From the NCBI RefSeq assembly GCF_000298215.1, contig NZ_BAHD01000028.1:1-48969 (forward strand): DNA of 48,969 nt, read 5' to 3'. Origin of the DNA: Kineosphaera limosa NBRC 100340. Lineage in GTDB: Bacteria > Actinomycetota > Actinomycetes > Actinomycetales > Dermatophilaceae. Both the position numbers and the translations under genes were made by a program. Shown here piece by piece: positions 8,513 through 15,273 of this stretch (its first letter is position 1; each line of letters opens with the position of its first letter). The notes under the pieces were generated by a model. The model saw only the letters and a program-made list of their open reading frames with translations. It made no database searches and was not told the DNA's origin.

Positions 8513-9448
8513 GTGAGCAAGGGCGAACGCCTGATCGCCGCGGCCGGAGCCGTGCCGTGGCGGATCCGTTCCGGCAAACTGCAGGTCGCGCTGGTCCACC
8601 GCCCGCGCTACGACGACTGGTCGTGGCCCAAGGGCAAGCTCGACCCGGGCGAGGACTGGCCGGTCGCCGCGGTGCGGGAGGTCTGGGAGGAGACCGGCCT
8701 GCGGGTCCGCCTGGGCATCCCGCTACCCGAAGCCCACTTCCGCATCGGTGCCACCAACACCCGCAAACACGTGCTGTATTGGGCTGCCGAGATCACCGGC
8801 GGCCGCGGGGAACTGTGCAACGAGGTCGATGAGGTGCGTTGGCTGACGCCCAAGCAGGCCCGCAGCCAACTCAGCTACGCGCGGGACCGCGAACAGTTGG
8901 ACGCCCTGGTCAAGGCGCACGGCAACGCTCGCCTCGGGGTGCGCCCGTTCGCGGTCGTGCGCCACGCCAAGGCCGTGCCGCGCCGCAAGTGGAAACACGA
9001 GCCGGACTGGCTGCGTCCCCTGGACGAGCAGGGCTTCGCCGAGGCCGAGCACATGGTCGACGTGCTCCGCGCCTACGGCGTGACCCGCCTGTTGTCGTCC
9101 AGCGCGACCCGTTGCCTGCAGACGCTGCAGCCGTACGCCACAGCGGCGGCGCTGCCGTTGGAGACCAGCTACGCGCTCTCCGAGGAGAGCTACGAGAAGC
9201 GGCCGAAGCACGCCATCAAGGCGATGCGCCGGCACCTGCACGGGCCTCGCCCCGGGGCCATCTGTTCACACGGACCCCTCCTGCCCGAGCTGCTGAGCAC
9301 GTTGGCCGCCGACGCCAAGGGCAGCGCCCGCGGCACCCTGCGCGACGCCGCGGAGAGCAACCTGGAGAAGGGCGAGATCGTCTTCGGCCATCTCGACCGC
9401 AAGAACCGCATCGTCGCCGTCGAACGCATCCCGCCGCACCGGCCCTGA
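8513..9448 (+). CDS. mutT1: MutT1-type Nudix hydrolase fused to histidine phosphatase
   Basis: A 311-residue two-domain protein. The Nudix box GKLDPGEDWPVAAVREVWEE (with TGL next) lies at about residues 42-64 and has all metal-binding Glu residues. A histidine phosphatase domain follows, with RHAKA near residue 150 and SHGPLLPELL near 258. Mycobacterial MutT1 has this fusion, hydrolyses 8-oxo-(d)GTP and diadenosine polyphosphates, and also lies beside ppk1 (Rv2984-Rv2985). It likely sanitises oxidised nucleotides. The GTG start is supported by the G-run upstream. Confidence 0.9.
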   Translation: MSKGERLIAAAGAVPWRIRSGKLQVALVHRPRYDDWSWPKGKLDPGEDWPVAAVREVWEETGLRVRLGIPLPEAHFRIGATNTRKHVLYWAAEITGGRGELCNEVDEVRWLTPKQARSQLSYARDREQLDALVKAHGNARLGVRPFAVVRHAKAVPRRKWKHEPDWLRPLDEQGFAEAEHMVDVLRAYGVTRLLSSSATRCLQTLQPYATAAALPLETSYALSEESYEKRPKHAIKAMRRHLHGPRPGAICSHGPLLPELLSTLAADAKGSARGTLRDAAESNLEKGEIVFGHLDRKNRIVAVERIPPHRP

Positions 9449-9508
9449 CCGGCCCTGACCGGCCCGCACCGGACGGGCCGCGGGCCGGCGAGTTTTCTCG
9501 CGGGATGT

Positions 9509-9535
9509 GGGAACACTCCCAGACCTGCGATAGTT
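9509..9535 (+). promoter_or_regulatory. Candidate ECF-sigma (SigR/SigH-like) promoter
   Basis: GGGAAC (9509-9514) and GTT (9533-9535) are separated by 18 bases, the layout of SigR/SigH-type promoters (GGAAT/C-N16-19-GTT). The predicted start of transcription is about 9541, directly before a 13-bp stem. No coding region follows on this strand, so the target would be the structured RNA described next. Confidence 0.3.
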
Positions 9536-9540
9536 GTTCC

Positions 9541-9630
9541 CATCGTGCGCCGGGCCGCGGTAGCCCCGGGTCCCAACATAAGCCGCTACGAGCGGCCACG
9601 CGCCGTGAGGCGCTCCCGGCCCGGCGCACG
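9541..9630 (+). ncRNA. Candidate structured small RNA
   Basis: The arms CGTGCGCCGGGCC (9544-9556) and its perfect complement (9618-9630) enclose 61 bases with two more hairpins: GCCGCT-ACG-AGCGGC (about 9581-9595) and GCGCC-GTGA-GGCGC (about 9599-9612). GTGA is a GNRA tetraloop only when read on the plus strand, which favours that strand. A further hairpin at 9642-9678 could end the transcript. No RNA family is recognised. It could also be a dispersed palindrome without RNA function. Confidence 0.35.
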
Positions 9631-9641
9631 ACGCAGAACGT

Positions 9642-9678
9642 AGCGGCGCCCACCAGCTCTTGGCTGGTGGGCGCCGCT
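9642..9678 (-). terminator. Strong hairpin terminator
   Basis: A perfect 16-bp stem (9642-9657 and 9663-9678) with loop TCTTG lies 28 bases after the stop of the minus-strand small gene at 9707. No long U-run follows on either strand, as is common in actinomycetes. It could stop transcription from both sides, including the candidate RNA. Confidence 0.65.
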
Positions 9679-9706
9679 GTCGTTGGGGTCGTTGGCGCGG
9701 CCGCGG

Positions 9707-9976
9707 CTACTTCGAGCAGTCCTTGGCGTGCACTAGGTAGTCGTCGGTCGCCTTCTCCCTCGCGCGCCGCCCCGGGCCCTCCCAGCCGCACGCGGGGCAG
9801 GCGCCGTAGCTGAAGTTGCCGCGCTCCACGTAGGTGAGCACCTCGACGTCGGCCTTCTTCGCGGCCTTGATGTCGGCCTTACCGGGCTCTACGAGCCCCG
9901 GCGTGCCGTCGAAGCGCTTGGTGAGCCGCTTGAACAGCTTCTTGTGGCCCTTGCGGGCATCCTTGGTATCGGCCAC
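9707..9976 (-). CDS. Small zinc-ribbon-like protein of unknown function
   Basis: An 89-residue basic protein. The N-terminal part is Lys/Arg-rich (KDARKGHKKLFKRLTKRF); the C-terminal part has CPACGWEG, then HAKDC, so a CxxC...HxxxC zinc site is likely. I chose GTG 9976 because GGAG lies nine bases upstream; an earlier in-frame start at 10039 lacks one. It is followed by the strong hairpin at 9642-9678. It sits downstream of the pst operon but after that operon's own terminator, so it is probably transcribed separately. Function unknown. Confidence 0.7.
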   Translation of the reverse strand: MADTKDARKGHKKLFKRLTKRFDGTPGLVEPGKADIKAAKKADVEVLTYVERGNFSYGACPACGWEGPGRRAREKATDDYLVHAKDCSK

Positions 9977-10091
9977 CGGTCTGTTACTCCATCCCTGGGT
10001 TCGAGACGTCCCGTCCGCAGGCTGCGACGGAGCGACCACGATAGCCCCTGCGGCTGACTCCCACGACCCCTACCGGTTCCAGAGACGCCGA

Positions 10092-10121
10092 GAGGCCCGG
10101 CCCCCAAGGGGACCGGGCCTC
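10092..10121 (-). terminator. Terminator of the pst operon
   Basis: GAGGCCCGG (10092-10100) pairs with CCGGGCCTC (10113-10121), with a short inner CCCC/GGGG pairing. It lies 14 bases after the pstB stop. Confidence 0.65.
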
Positions 10122-10134
10122 CCCCTGTCGTCGA

Positions 10135-10914
10135 TCAGCCGAAGCGGCCGGAGATGTAGTCCTCCGTCGCCTTCTGCGTCGGGTTGTTGAAGACCTTGGT
10201 GGTGTCGTCGAACTCGACGAGCTGGCCGGGCTTGCCGGTGCCCTCGATGTTGAAGAAGCCGGTCTTGTCGCTGACGCGAGCGGCCTGCTGCATGTTGTGC
10301 GTCACGATGACGATCGTGTAGTTCTCCTTGAGCTCACCGATGAGGTCTTCGACGGCAAGCGTGGAGATCGGGTCCAGCGCCGAGCACGGCTCGTCCATCA
10401 ACACGACGTCCGGCTTGACGGCGATCGTGCGCGCGATGCACAGGCGCTGCTGCTGACCACCGGAGAGACCCGAGCCGGGCTTGTCGAGGCGGTCCTTGAC
10501 CTCGTTCCACAGGTTGGCGCCGCGCAGCGAGGACTCCACGAGGTCATCCGAGTCGCTCTTCTTCATGCGGCGGTTGTTCAGGCGCTGACCGGCGATGACG
10601 TTTTCGTAGATCGACATCGTCGGGAACGGGTTGGGCTTCTGGAAGACCATGCCGACCTTGCGGCGCACCTGCACCGGGTCGACACCCTTGCCGTAGATGT
10701 TCTGCTCGTCGATGGTCACATTGCCCTGGCAGTAGGCGCCGGGGATGACCTCGTGCATGCGGTTCAGCGACCGCAGGAAGGTCGACTTACCGCAACCCGA
10801 CGGGCCGATGAGGGCCGTGACCGACCGCGGCTCGATGAAGACGTCGACATCCTTCACGGCGAGAAAGTCGCCGTAGTAGATGTTGAGGTCCTTGACGTCG
10901 ATGCTCTTCGACAT
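10135..10914 (-). CDS. pstB: Phosphate ABC transporter ATP-binding protein PstB
   Basis: A 259-residue ABC ATPase that powers high-affinity phosphate import. Walker A is GPSGCGKS (about 37-44), the signature is [17 protein letters not shown], Walker B is [13 protein letters not shown], and the H-loop is [21 protein letters not shown] is typical of PstB. The length is normal. The gene is last in pstS-pstC-pstA-pstB and starts 31 bases after pstA with GGAAGGA upstream. Expression is expected to follow the PHO box at 14400-14421. Confidence 0.95.
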   Translation of the reverse strand: MSKSIDVKDLNIYYGDFLAVKDVDVFIEPRSVTALIGPSGCGKSTFLRSLNRMHEVIPGAYCQGNVTIDEQNIYGKGVDPVQVRRKVGMVFQKPNPFPTMSIYENVIAGQRLNNRRMKKSDSDDLVESSLRGANLWNEVKDRLDKPGSGLSGGQQQRLCIARTIAVKPDVVLMDEPCSALDPISTLAVEDLIGELKENYTIVIVTHNMQQAARVSDKTGFFNIEGTGKPGQLVEFDDTTKVFNNPTQKATEDYISGRFG

Positions 10915-10945
10915 GGTGTGCTCTATTCCTTCCGGGGCTTACGGG

Positions 10946-12112
10946 TCAGCGCCCGGTCTTGGGGGCGAAGAACTTGGAGATCAGTCGCGCGACGATGTTC
11001 AACGTCATGACGATGAGGATGAGGACGAGCGCAGCCGTCCACGCCCGCTCGAGGAACGGCTCCGGCGGAATGCCCGGCACCTTGTACTGGTAGTACGCGA
11101 ACACCGGCAGGGTGGCCATGCGGCCGCTGAACGGGTTGAGGTTGACCCCAGTAGTAATACCGACGGTGACCAGCAGCGGGGCCGTCTCACCGATGACGCG
11201 GGCGATGGCCAGTGTCACGCCGGTCGCGATGCCCGCCAGGGCGGTAGGAATGACGACCTTGACGATCGTCAGCCACTTCGGCACCCCGAGTGCGTAGGAG
11301 GCTTCCCGCAGTTCGTTCGGCACGATCCGCAGCATCTCCTCAGTACTGCGCACGACCGTCGGAATCATGAGCACCGTTAGCGCCGTGGCGCCGATGATGC
11401 CGGCACGGGCGCCGGGGCCGAAGACCAGCACGAACAGCGCGTAGGCGAAGAGACCGGCGACGATCGAGGGGATACCGGTCATGACGTCGACGAAGAACGT
11501 CAGCGCGCGCGACAATCGGTTCTTCTTGCCGTACTCCACGAGGTAGATCGCGGCGAGGATGCCCACTGGGATCGAGACGACCGCGGCAAGCGCCGTGATA
11601 ATGAGCGTGCCCATGATCGCGTGGTAGGCGCCGCCACCCTCGCCGATGATTCCGCGCATGGACATCGTGAAGAAGTCGACGTCGAAGCGCTTGTAACCCT
11701 GCTGGATGACCTCGATGACGACTGAGACCAGCGGCAGCAGCGCCAGCGCGAACATCGTGGTGACGACGCCGGTGACGAGACGATCGACGGCGTGCCGCGG
11801 ACCCTCGATCGAGCGGGAAGCCGCGTAGATCGCGATGCAGTAGATGATTGCGGAGAGCGCCACTAGCCCAACGGGGTTGAGGCCCCAGCCGAACAGGAAC
11901 GAGAGCGTCACGCCGGCGAGAACTGCGCCGGCGATGATGCCGCGGCGAGCGTTCAATGACAAGGTTCCGTGCGCCATGCCCTGGCCCTGCTTACCCTGCC
12001 CATCTCCTGCGCCATTGCCTCCGGTGGGACGGGTCATCGACGGGCGTCGGGTAGCTGTCTTAGCGTCGGTGTCGCGATTCATCGTCGTTTCCGTGCGGTC
12101 GGTGTCAGTCAT
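10946..12112 (-). CDS. pstA: Phosphate ABC transporter permease PstA
   Basis: A 388-residue permease. The binding-protein-dependent transport domain spans about 160-370, with the EAA loop ELREASYALGVPKWLTIVKV. The family segments GGAYHAIMGTLIITALA and GIPSIVAGLFAYALF are present. About 45 hydrophilic, Thr/Arg/Gly-rich residues precede the first membrane helix, a longer tail than in enteric PstA. The ATG at 12112 follows the pstC stop by one base and has GGGAGCG upstream, so the pair is translationally coupled. Later ATGs (MNRD, MTRP) are possible starts. Confidence 0.95.
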   Translation of the reverse strand: MTDTDRTETTMNRDTDAKTATRRPSMTRPTGGNGAGDGQGKQGQGMAHGTLSLNARRGIIAGAVLAGVTLSFLFGWGLNPVGLVALSAIIYCIAIYAASRSIEGPRHAVDRLVTGVVTTMFALALLPLVSVVIEVIQQGYKRFDVDFFTMSMRGIIGEGGGAYHAIMGTLIITALAAVVSIPVGILAAIYLVEYGKKNRLSRALTFFVDVMTGIPSIVAGLFAYALFVLVFGPGARAGIIGATALTVLMIPTVVRSTEEMLRIVPNELREASYALGVPKWLTIVKVVIPTALAGIATGVTLAIARVIGETAPLLVTVGITTGVNLNPFSGRMATLPVFAYYQYKVPGIPPEPFLERAWTAALVLILIVMTLNIVARLISKFFAPKTGR

Positions 12113-12113
12113 G

Positions 12114-13052
12114 TCAGTTCGCTCCCGAGAATTCGGAACGTCGGGAGACGATCCATCGGGCGACCATGTTGACCGCAAGGGTCAGGGCGAAGAGCACGAG
12201 ACCAGAGGCGACGAGTGCGTTGACCGCCAGGCCGCTGGACTCGGGGAACTGCAGGGCGATGTTGCCGGCGATCGTAGCCGGGTTCGCCGAGCCGATGAGG
12301 TTGAACGTGATCACGTTGGACACCGAGAGGATGATGGCGATCGCCATCGTCTCACCGAGCGCCCGGCCCAGGCCGAGCATCGCGCCGGAGATGACACCGG
12401 ACTTGCCGAACGGGATGACCGACATCTGGATCATCTCCCAGCGAGTTGCGCCGAGGGCCAGCGCGGCCTCCTCGTGCAGCCGTGGGGTCTGCAGGAAGAC
12501 CTCGCGGTTCACGGCCGTCATGATCGGCAAGATCATGACCGCCAAAACGATGCCGATGACCAGCATGGTTCGTCCCGTAGCACTCGGGGGGCCGGCGAAG
12601 AACGGCAGGAAGCCCAAGTACGTGTTGAGCCACTGGCTGATGGCGACCGAGGCCGGCGCGATGACGGCCAGGCCCCACAGGCCGTACACGAGGCTGGGCA
12701 CCGCGGCCAGCAGGTCCACCAGGTAGCCCAGGGTCTGCGCCAGGCGGCGGGGGGCGTAGTGGCTGATGAACAGAGCGATGCCGATCGCCAGCGGCGTCGC
12801 GATGGCCAAGGCCAAAGTCGCCGAGATCACGGTTCCGAACAGTAGGGGCGCAACGTAGGCCCATAGGCCGTTGCCACCGGGAAGGGCGGCTGGGTCGGCC
12901 ACCAGCGCCGGCCAGGCCTGCCACAGTAGGAAGGCTGCGACGCCGGCCAGGATGGCGAGAATGAAGATTCCCGAGCCGGTGGCTGCACCCGCAAAGATCT
13001 TGTCGCCGGGGCGGGTCACCGCTTTTTCGGGCCCAGCGGTCTGCGTTGTCAC
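12114..13052 (-). CDS. pstC: Phosphate ABC transporter permease PstC
   Basis: A 312-residue permease with six membrane helices. It carries FGTVISATLALAIATPLAIG and the EAA loop EEAALALGATRWEMIQMSVIP. RALGETMAIAIILSV is typical of PstC. It uses a GTG start with GAGAG upstream. It forms the transmembrane channel with PstA. It lies after a long hairpin that separates it from pstS, so its mRNA is probably less abundant than that of pstS. Confidence 0.95.
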   Translation of the reverse strand: MTTQTAGPEKAVTRPGDKIFAGAATGSGIFILAILAGVAAFLLWQAWPALVADPAALPGGNGLWAYVAPLLFGTVISATLALAIATPLAIGIALFISHYAPRRLAQTLGYLVDLLAAVPSLVYGLWGLAVIAPASVAISQWLNTYLGFLPFFAGPPSATGRTMLVIGIVLAVMILPIMTAVNREVFLQTPRLHEEAALALGATRWEMIQMSVIPFGKSGVISGAMLGLGRALGETMAIAIILSVSNVITFNLIGSANPATIAGNIALQFPESSGLAVNALVASGLVLFALTLAVNMVARWIVSRRSEFSGAN

Positions 13053-13110
13053 GTCGTTCTCTCTCGTGGCAGGGATAGCGAAAGCTGAAGGGGTACGGAG
13101 CCCCGAGTGC

Positions 13111-13159
13111 CTGCCAGGCCCGGCGATGCTGGGGTGACCAGCGTCGCCGAGCCTGGCAG
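13111..13159 (-). promoter_or_regulatory. Intercistronic hairpin between pstS and pstC
   Basis: A 22-bp stem (13111-13132 with 13138-13159) and a five-base loop lie 22 bases after the pstS stop. Twenty pairs are Watson-Crick. One of the two odd positions becomes a G-U pair and the other a mismatch or wobble, depending on the strand. Such hairpins commonly stop part of transcription or protect the upstream mRNA, giving an excess of binding protein over permease. Confidence 0.65.
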
Positions 13160-13180
13160 AGCGTTAGCCATACCGGATCG

Positions 13181-14287
13181 TCAGCCGCCGGCAGAAATCT
13201 GGTTGATGCCCTTCATGGCGTTCTCGCGGGTGGTCGCGGAGATCGGGGCAGAGCCGGCGGCCTCAGCGGCGGCCTGCTGGCCATCTTCGCTGACGATGTA
13301 GGTCAGCCATGCCTTGACCAGGTCAGCGGTGCTCTGGTCGGAGTACTTCGTGCACGCCTCGGTGTAGGCGACGAGGACGATCGGGTAGGCGCCCGCCTCC
13401 TTGGTGTCGCGCTGGATGTCGATGGCGTAGGAGAACTCCGGATGACCCTCGGGGCGCTTGGAGGCGTCGACGACCTTGGCGGCCGCCTCGGCGGTGTACG
13501 CCACGTACTCGTCGCCGACCTTGATCTTGGCGTGGTGCAGCGAACCGATCTGACTCGCGTCGGCGTAGCCGATCGCGCCGGCCCCGGAGGTGATGGCCTG
13601 CACAACACCGGTCGTGCCGTTACCGGCCTCGCCACCGGTGACGGGCCAGTCGCCGGACGCCTCGTGCGTCCACTCCTGCGGCGCGGCCTTGTTGAGGTAG
13701 TCGGTGAAGTTCTCCGTGGTGCCCGATTTGTCGGAGCGGTGCACCGGAGTGATGTTCGTGGCCGGCAACGTCACGCCCGGGTTGTCAGCGGCAATGGCCG
13801 GGTCATTCCAAGTGGTGATCTTGCCGTCGAAGATCTTGGCCAGGGTCACGGGGTCGAGCTGTAGGTTGTCGACACCGTCGAGGTTGTAGGCGATGGCGAT
13901 CGGCGAGATGTAGGCGGGGAACTCGATGAGTTCGCCACAGGCGGCCGGCACTTGGCCCAGCTCGTCCTTGTCCAGGTAGGCGTCCGTACCGGCGAACTGC
14001 ACGCCACCGGCGAGGAACTGCTGGCGACCTGCCCCCGAGCCCTGCGGGTCGTAGTTGACGGTTGCGTCCGGGTTGGCACCTTCGAACTTGGCCTTCCACG
14101 CGGCAACCGCCGCAGCCTGCGAGCTCGCGCCCACGCCCGAGATCGTGCCCGACGCGCCGGCTGCGGCCGCCGCTCCGGTCCCGCCCTCGGCAGCGGGCTG
14201 CTCGTTGGCGGCGCCGCAGGCGGCCAGGCCGAAGACAAGGGCGAAGGCGGCGGTAGCGGTGGTGCCACGCAGAACGGTCTGCTTCAC
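13181..14287 (-). CDS. pstS: Phosphate-binding lipoprotein PstS
   Basis: A 368-residue exported lipoprotein. The signal peptide ends in the lipobox GLAAC (Cys24 lipidated), followed by a Gly/Ala linker. Phosphate-site segments are visible: GVGASSQAAAVAAWK, PQGSGAGRQQF, FAGTDAYL and HRSDKSGTTENF. It captures phosphate outside the membrane and passes it to PstCA. The start is GTG with GAGAGG seven bases upstream. It is the first gene of the operon, and a PHO box lies 113 bases before the start. A 22-bp hairpin separates it from pstC. Confidence 0.95.
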   Translation of the reverse strand: MKQTVLRGTTATAAFALVFGLAACGAANEQPAAEGGTGAAAAAGASGTISGVGASSQAAAVAAWKAKFEGANPDATVNYDPQGSGAGRQQFLAGGVQFAGTDAYLDKDELGQVPAACGELIEFPAYISPIAIAYNLDGVDNLQLDPVTLAKIFDGKITTWNDPAIAADNPGVTLPATNITPVHRSDKSGTTENFTDYLNKAAPQEWTHEASGDWPVTGGEAGNGTTGVVQAITSGAGAIGYADASQIGSLHHAKIKVGDEYVAYTAEAAAKVVDASKRPEGHPEFSYAIDIQRDTKEAGAYPIVLVAYTEACTKYSDQSTADLVKAWLTYIVSEDGQQAAAEAAGSAPISATTRENAMKGINQISAGG

Positions 14288-14399
14288 GGTTGTGCCTCTC
14301 TAGAGTCGATCCGTCACAGTCCCGGAGGCAGCGTCAGTGGCTCACCCCCCGGAGCGGTCACATCGCACAATGGTGGGACCGGGTGAAGCGTTGTGGCGC

Positions 14400-14421
14400 G
14401 AATAGTGAACGCCAGGTGAAC
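14400..14421 (-). promoter_or_regulatory. PHO box (PhoP operator) of the pst operon
   Basis: Two adjacent 11-base direct repeats on the minus strand, GTTCACCTGGC (14421-14411) and GTTCACTATTC (14410-14400), match the Streptomyces PHO-box unit closely. A third, weaker unit (CTTCACCCGG) lies 14-24 bases downstream. This predicts activation by PhoP under phosphate starvation. phoR/phoP are not in the window. Confidence 0.75.
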
Positions 14422-14499
14422 GAGATTTGGACATTCGCCCAGAGACCGGTCGGCCGGCTCCGAATCTCAGCGCAACGGCCCTTGTGGGCACGTGTCAGG

Positions 14500-15255
14500 T
14501 CAGCCGAACTCGCCGGCGCGCCAGCGACGTGCCCCTGCCTCGAGGTCCTCCGCCGTCGTCAGCATCGCCGCGGCTCGGCGCAACTCCTGCGACCATCCCA
14601 TTCCCGCCGGCCCAGCCGCTGGGTCGCTGGTCAGACCCGCTCCGACGCCAGGCCCCGCGACGCCAGGCCCCGCGACGCCAGGTCCTGCGGCATCGGGCGC
14701 CGCGGCATCGGGCGCCGACGCGGCGTCGACTCCGTACTCCTCCCGTGCGCCGCGGCCGGCGGCCACGACACGGCAGAAGGCTCCGGCCCGATGCAGGGCC
14801 ACCCCCAGGTCGCCGTCGAAGACACCGCGCAGGATCTCGTCGGCCAGGTGCTGCAGCTCCTGCGGGCCCGGGGGCGATGCGGCGCCCGCGACGACCCCGT
14901 CGACGTCGGCGAAGCGCAGGCCCTCGGTGTAGTCCGCGCTGGCTCCGGCCGGGTCGCGCAGCACCCACTCGCGCAGCACGTACAGCCGCCACAGCAGGCC
15001 GGGCAGACTGCGCGCCGGTCGTTGCGACCACAGCTGCGCCAACGTGGAGAGGCCGATCTCGTCGACGATCGTCACGAGCCGCTGCGTGACCTGCGGGTCG
15101 TCACTGGCCCGCCCCGCGTGCACGAGCGCAGCGGCCGACTCGTCGGCCACCGCGATGATGACCGCCGGGTCGAGGCTCTCGGCGGCGAACATCTCCATCA
15201 TCTGCGGCGTCAGCCGGCTTGGGCGGCGGGGCCGGCCGGGCTCTAGGTTGCTCAT
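14500..15255 (-). CDS. Conserved hypothetical protein with Pro/Ala/Gly repeat
   Basis: A 251-residue protein. The first 150 residues look folded and helical (LTPQMMEMFAAESLDPAVII; STLAQLWSQRPARSLPGLLW). A short low-complexity linker follows, from five 15-bp DNA repeats at 14644-14718 encoding APDAA and AGPGV units. The last 45 residues (GWSQELRRAAAMLTTAEDLE) are helical again. There is no signal peptide or membrane segment. I do not recognise a family. It starts 18 bases after treZ and is probably co-transcribed with treY-treZ. Confidence 0.7.
   Translation of the reverse strand: MSNLEPGRPRRPSRLTPQMMEMFAAESLDPAVIIAVADESAAALVHAGRASDDPQVTQRLVTIVDEIGLSTLAQLWSQRPARSLPGLLWRLYVLREWVLRDPAGASADYTEGLRFADVDGVVAGAASPPGPQELQHLADEILRGVFDGDLGVALHRAGAFCRVVAAGRGAREEYGVDAASAPDAAAPDAAGPGVAGPGVAGPGVGAGLTSDPAAGPAGMGWSQELRRAAAMLTTAEDLEAGARRWRAGEFG
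14644..14718. repeat. Five 15-bp tandem repeats within a coding region
   Basis: Three units of GACGCCAGGCCCCGC (14644, 14659, 14674; the third has two changes) are followed by two of GGCATCGGGCGCCGC (14689, 14704; the last differs in one base). The length is a multiple of three, so copy changes keep the frame. They encode a flexible linker. Confidence 0.8.
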
Positions 15256-15273
15256 CGTGTGCTCATAGCGACC

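Noticed and set aside
9449-9480. CCGGCCCTGA direct repeats after mutT1 as a repeat element
   Set aside because: Only two short, imperfect units next to the stop codon; too little to call a repeat family.
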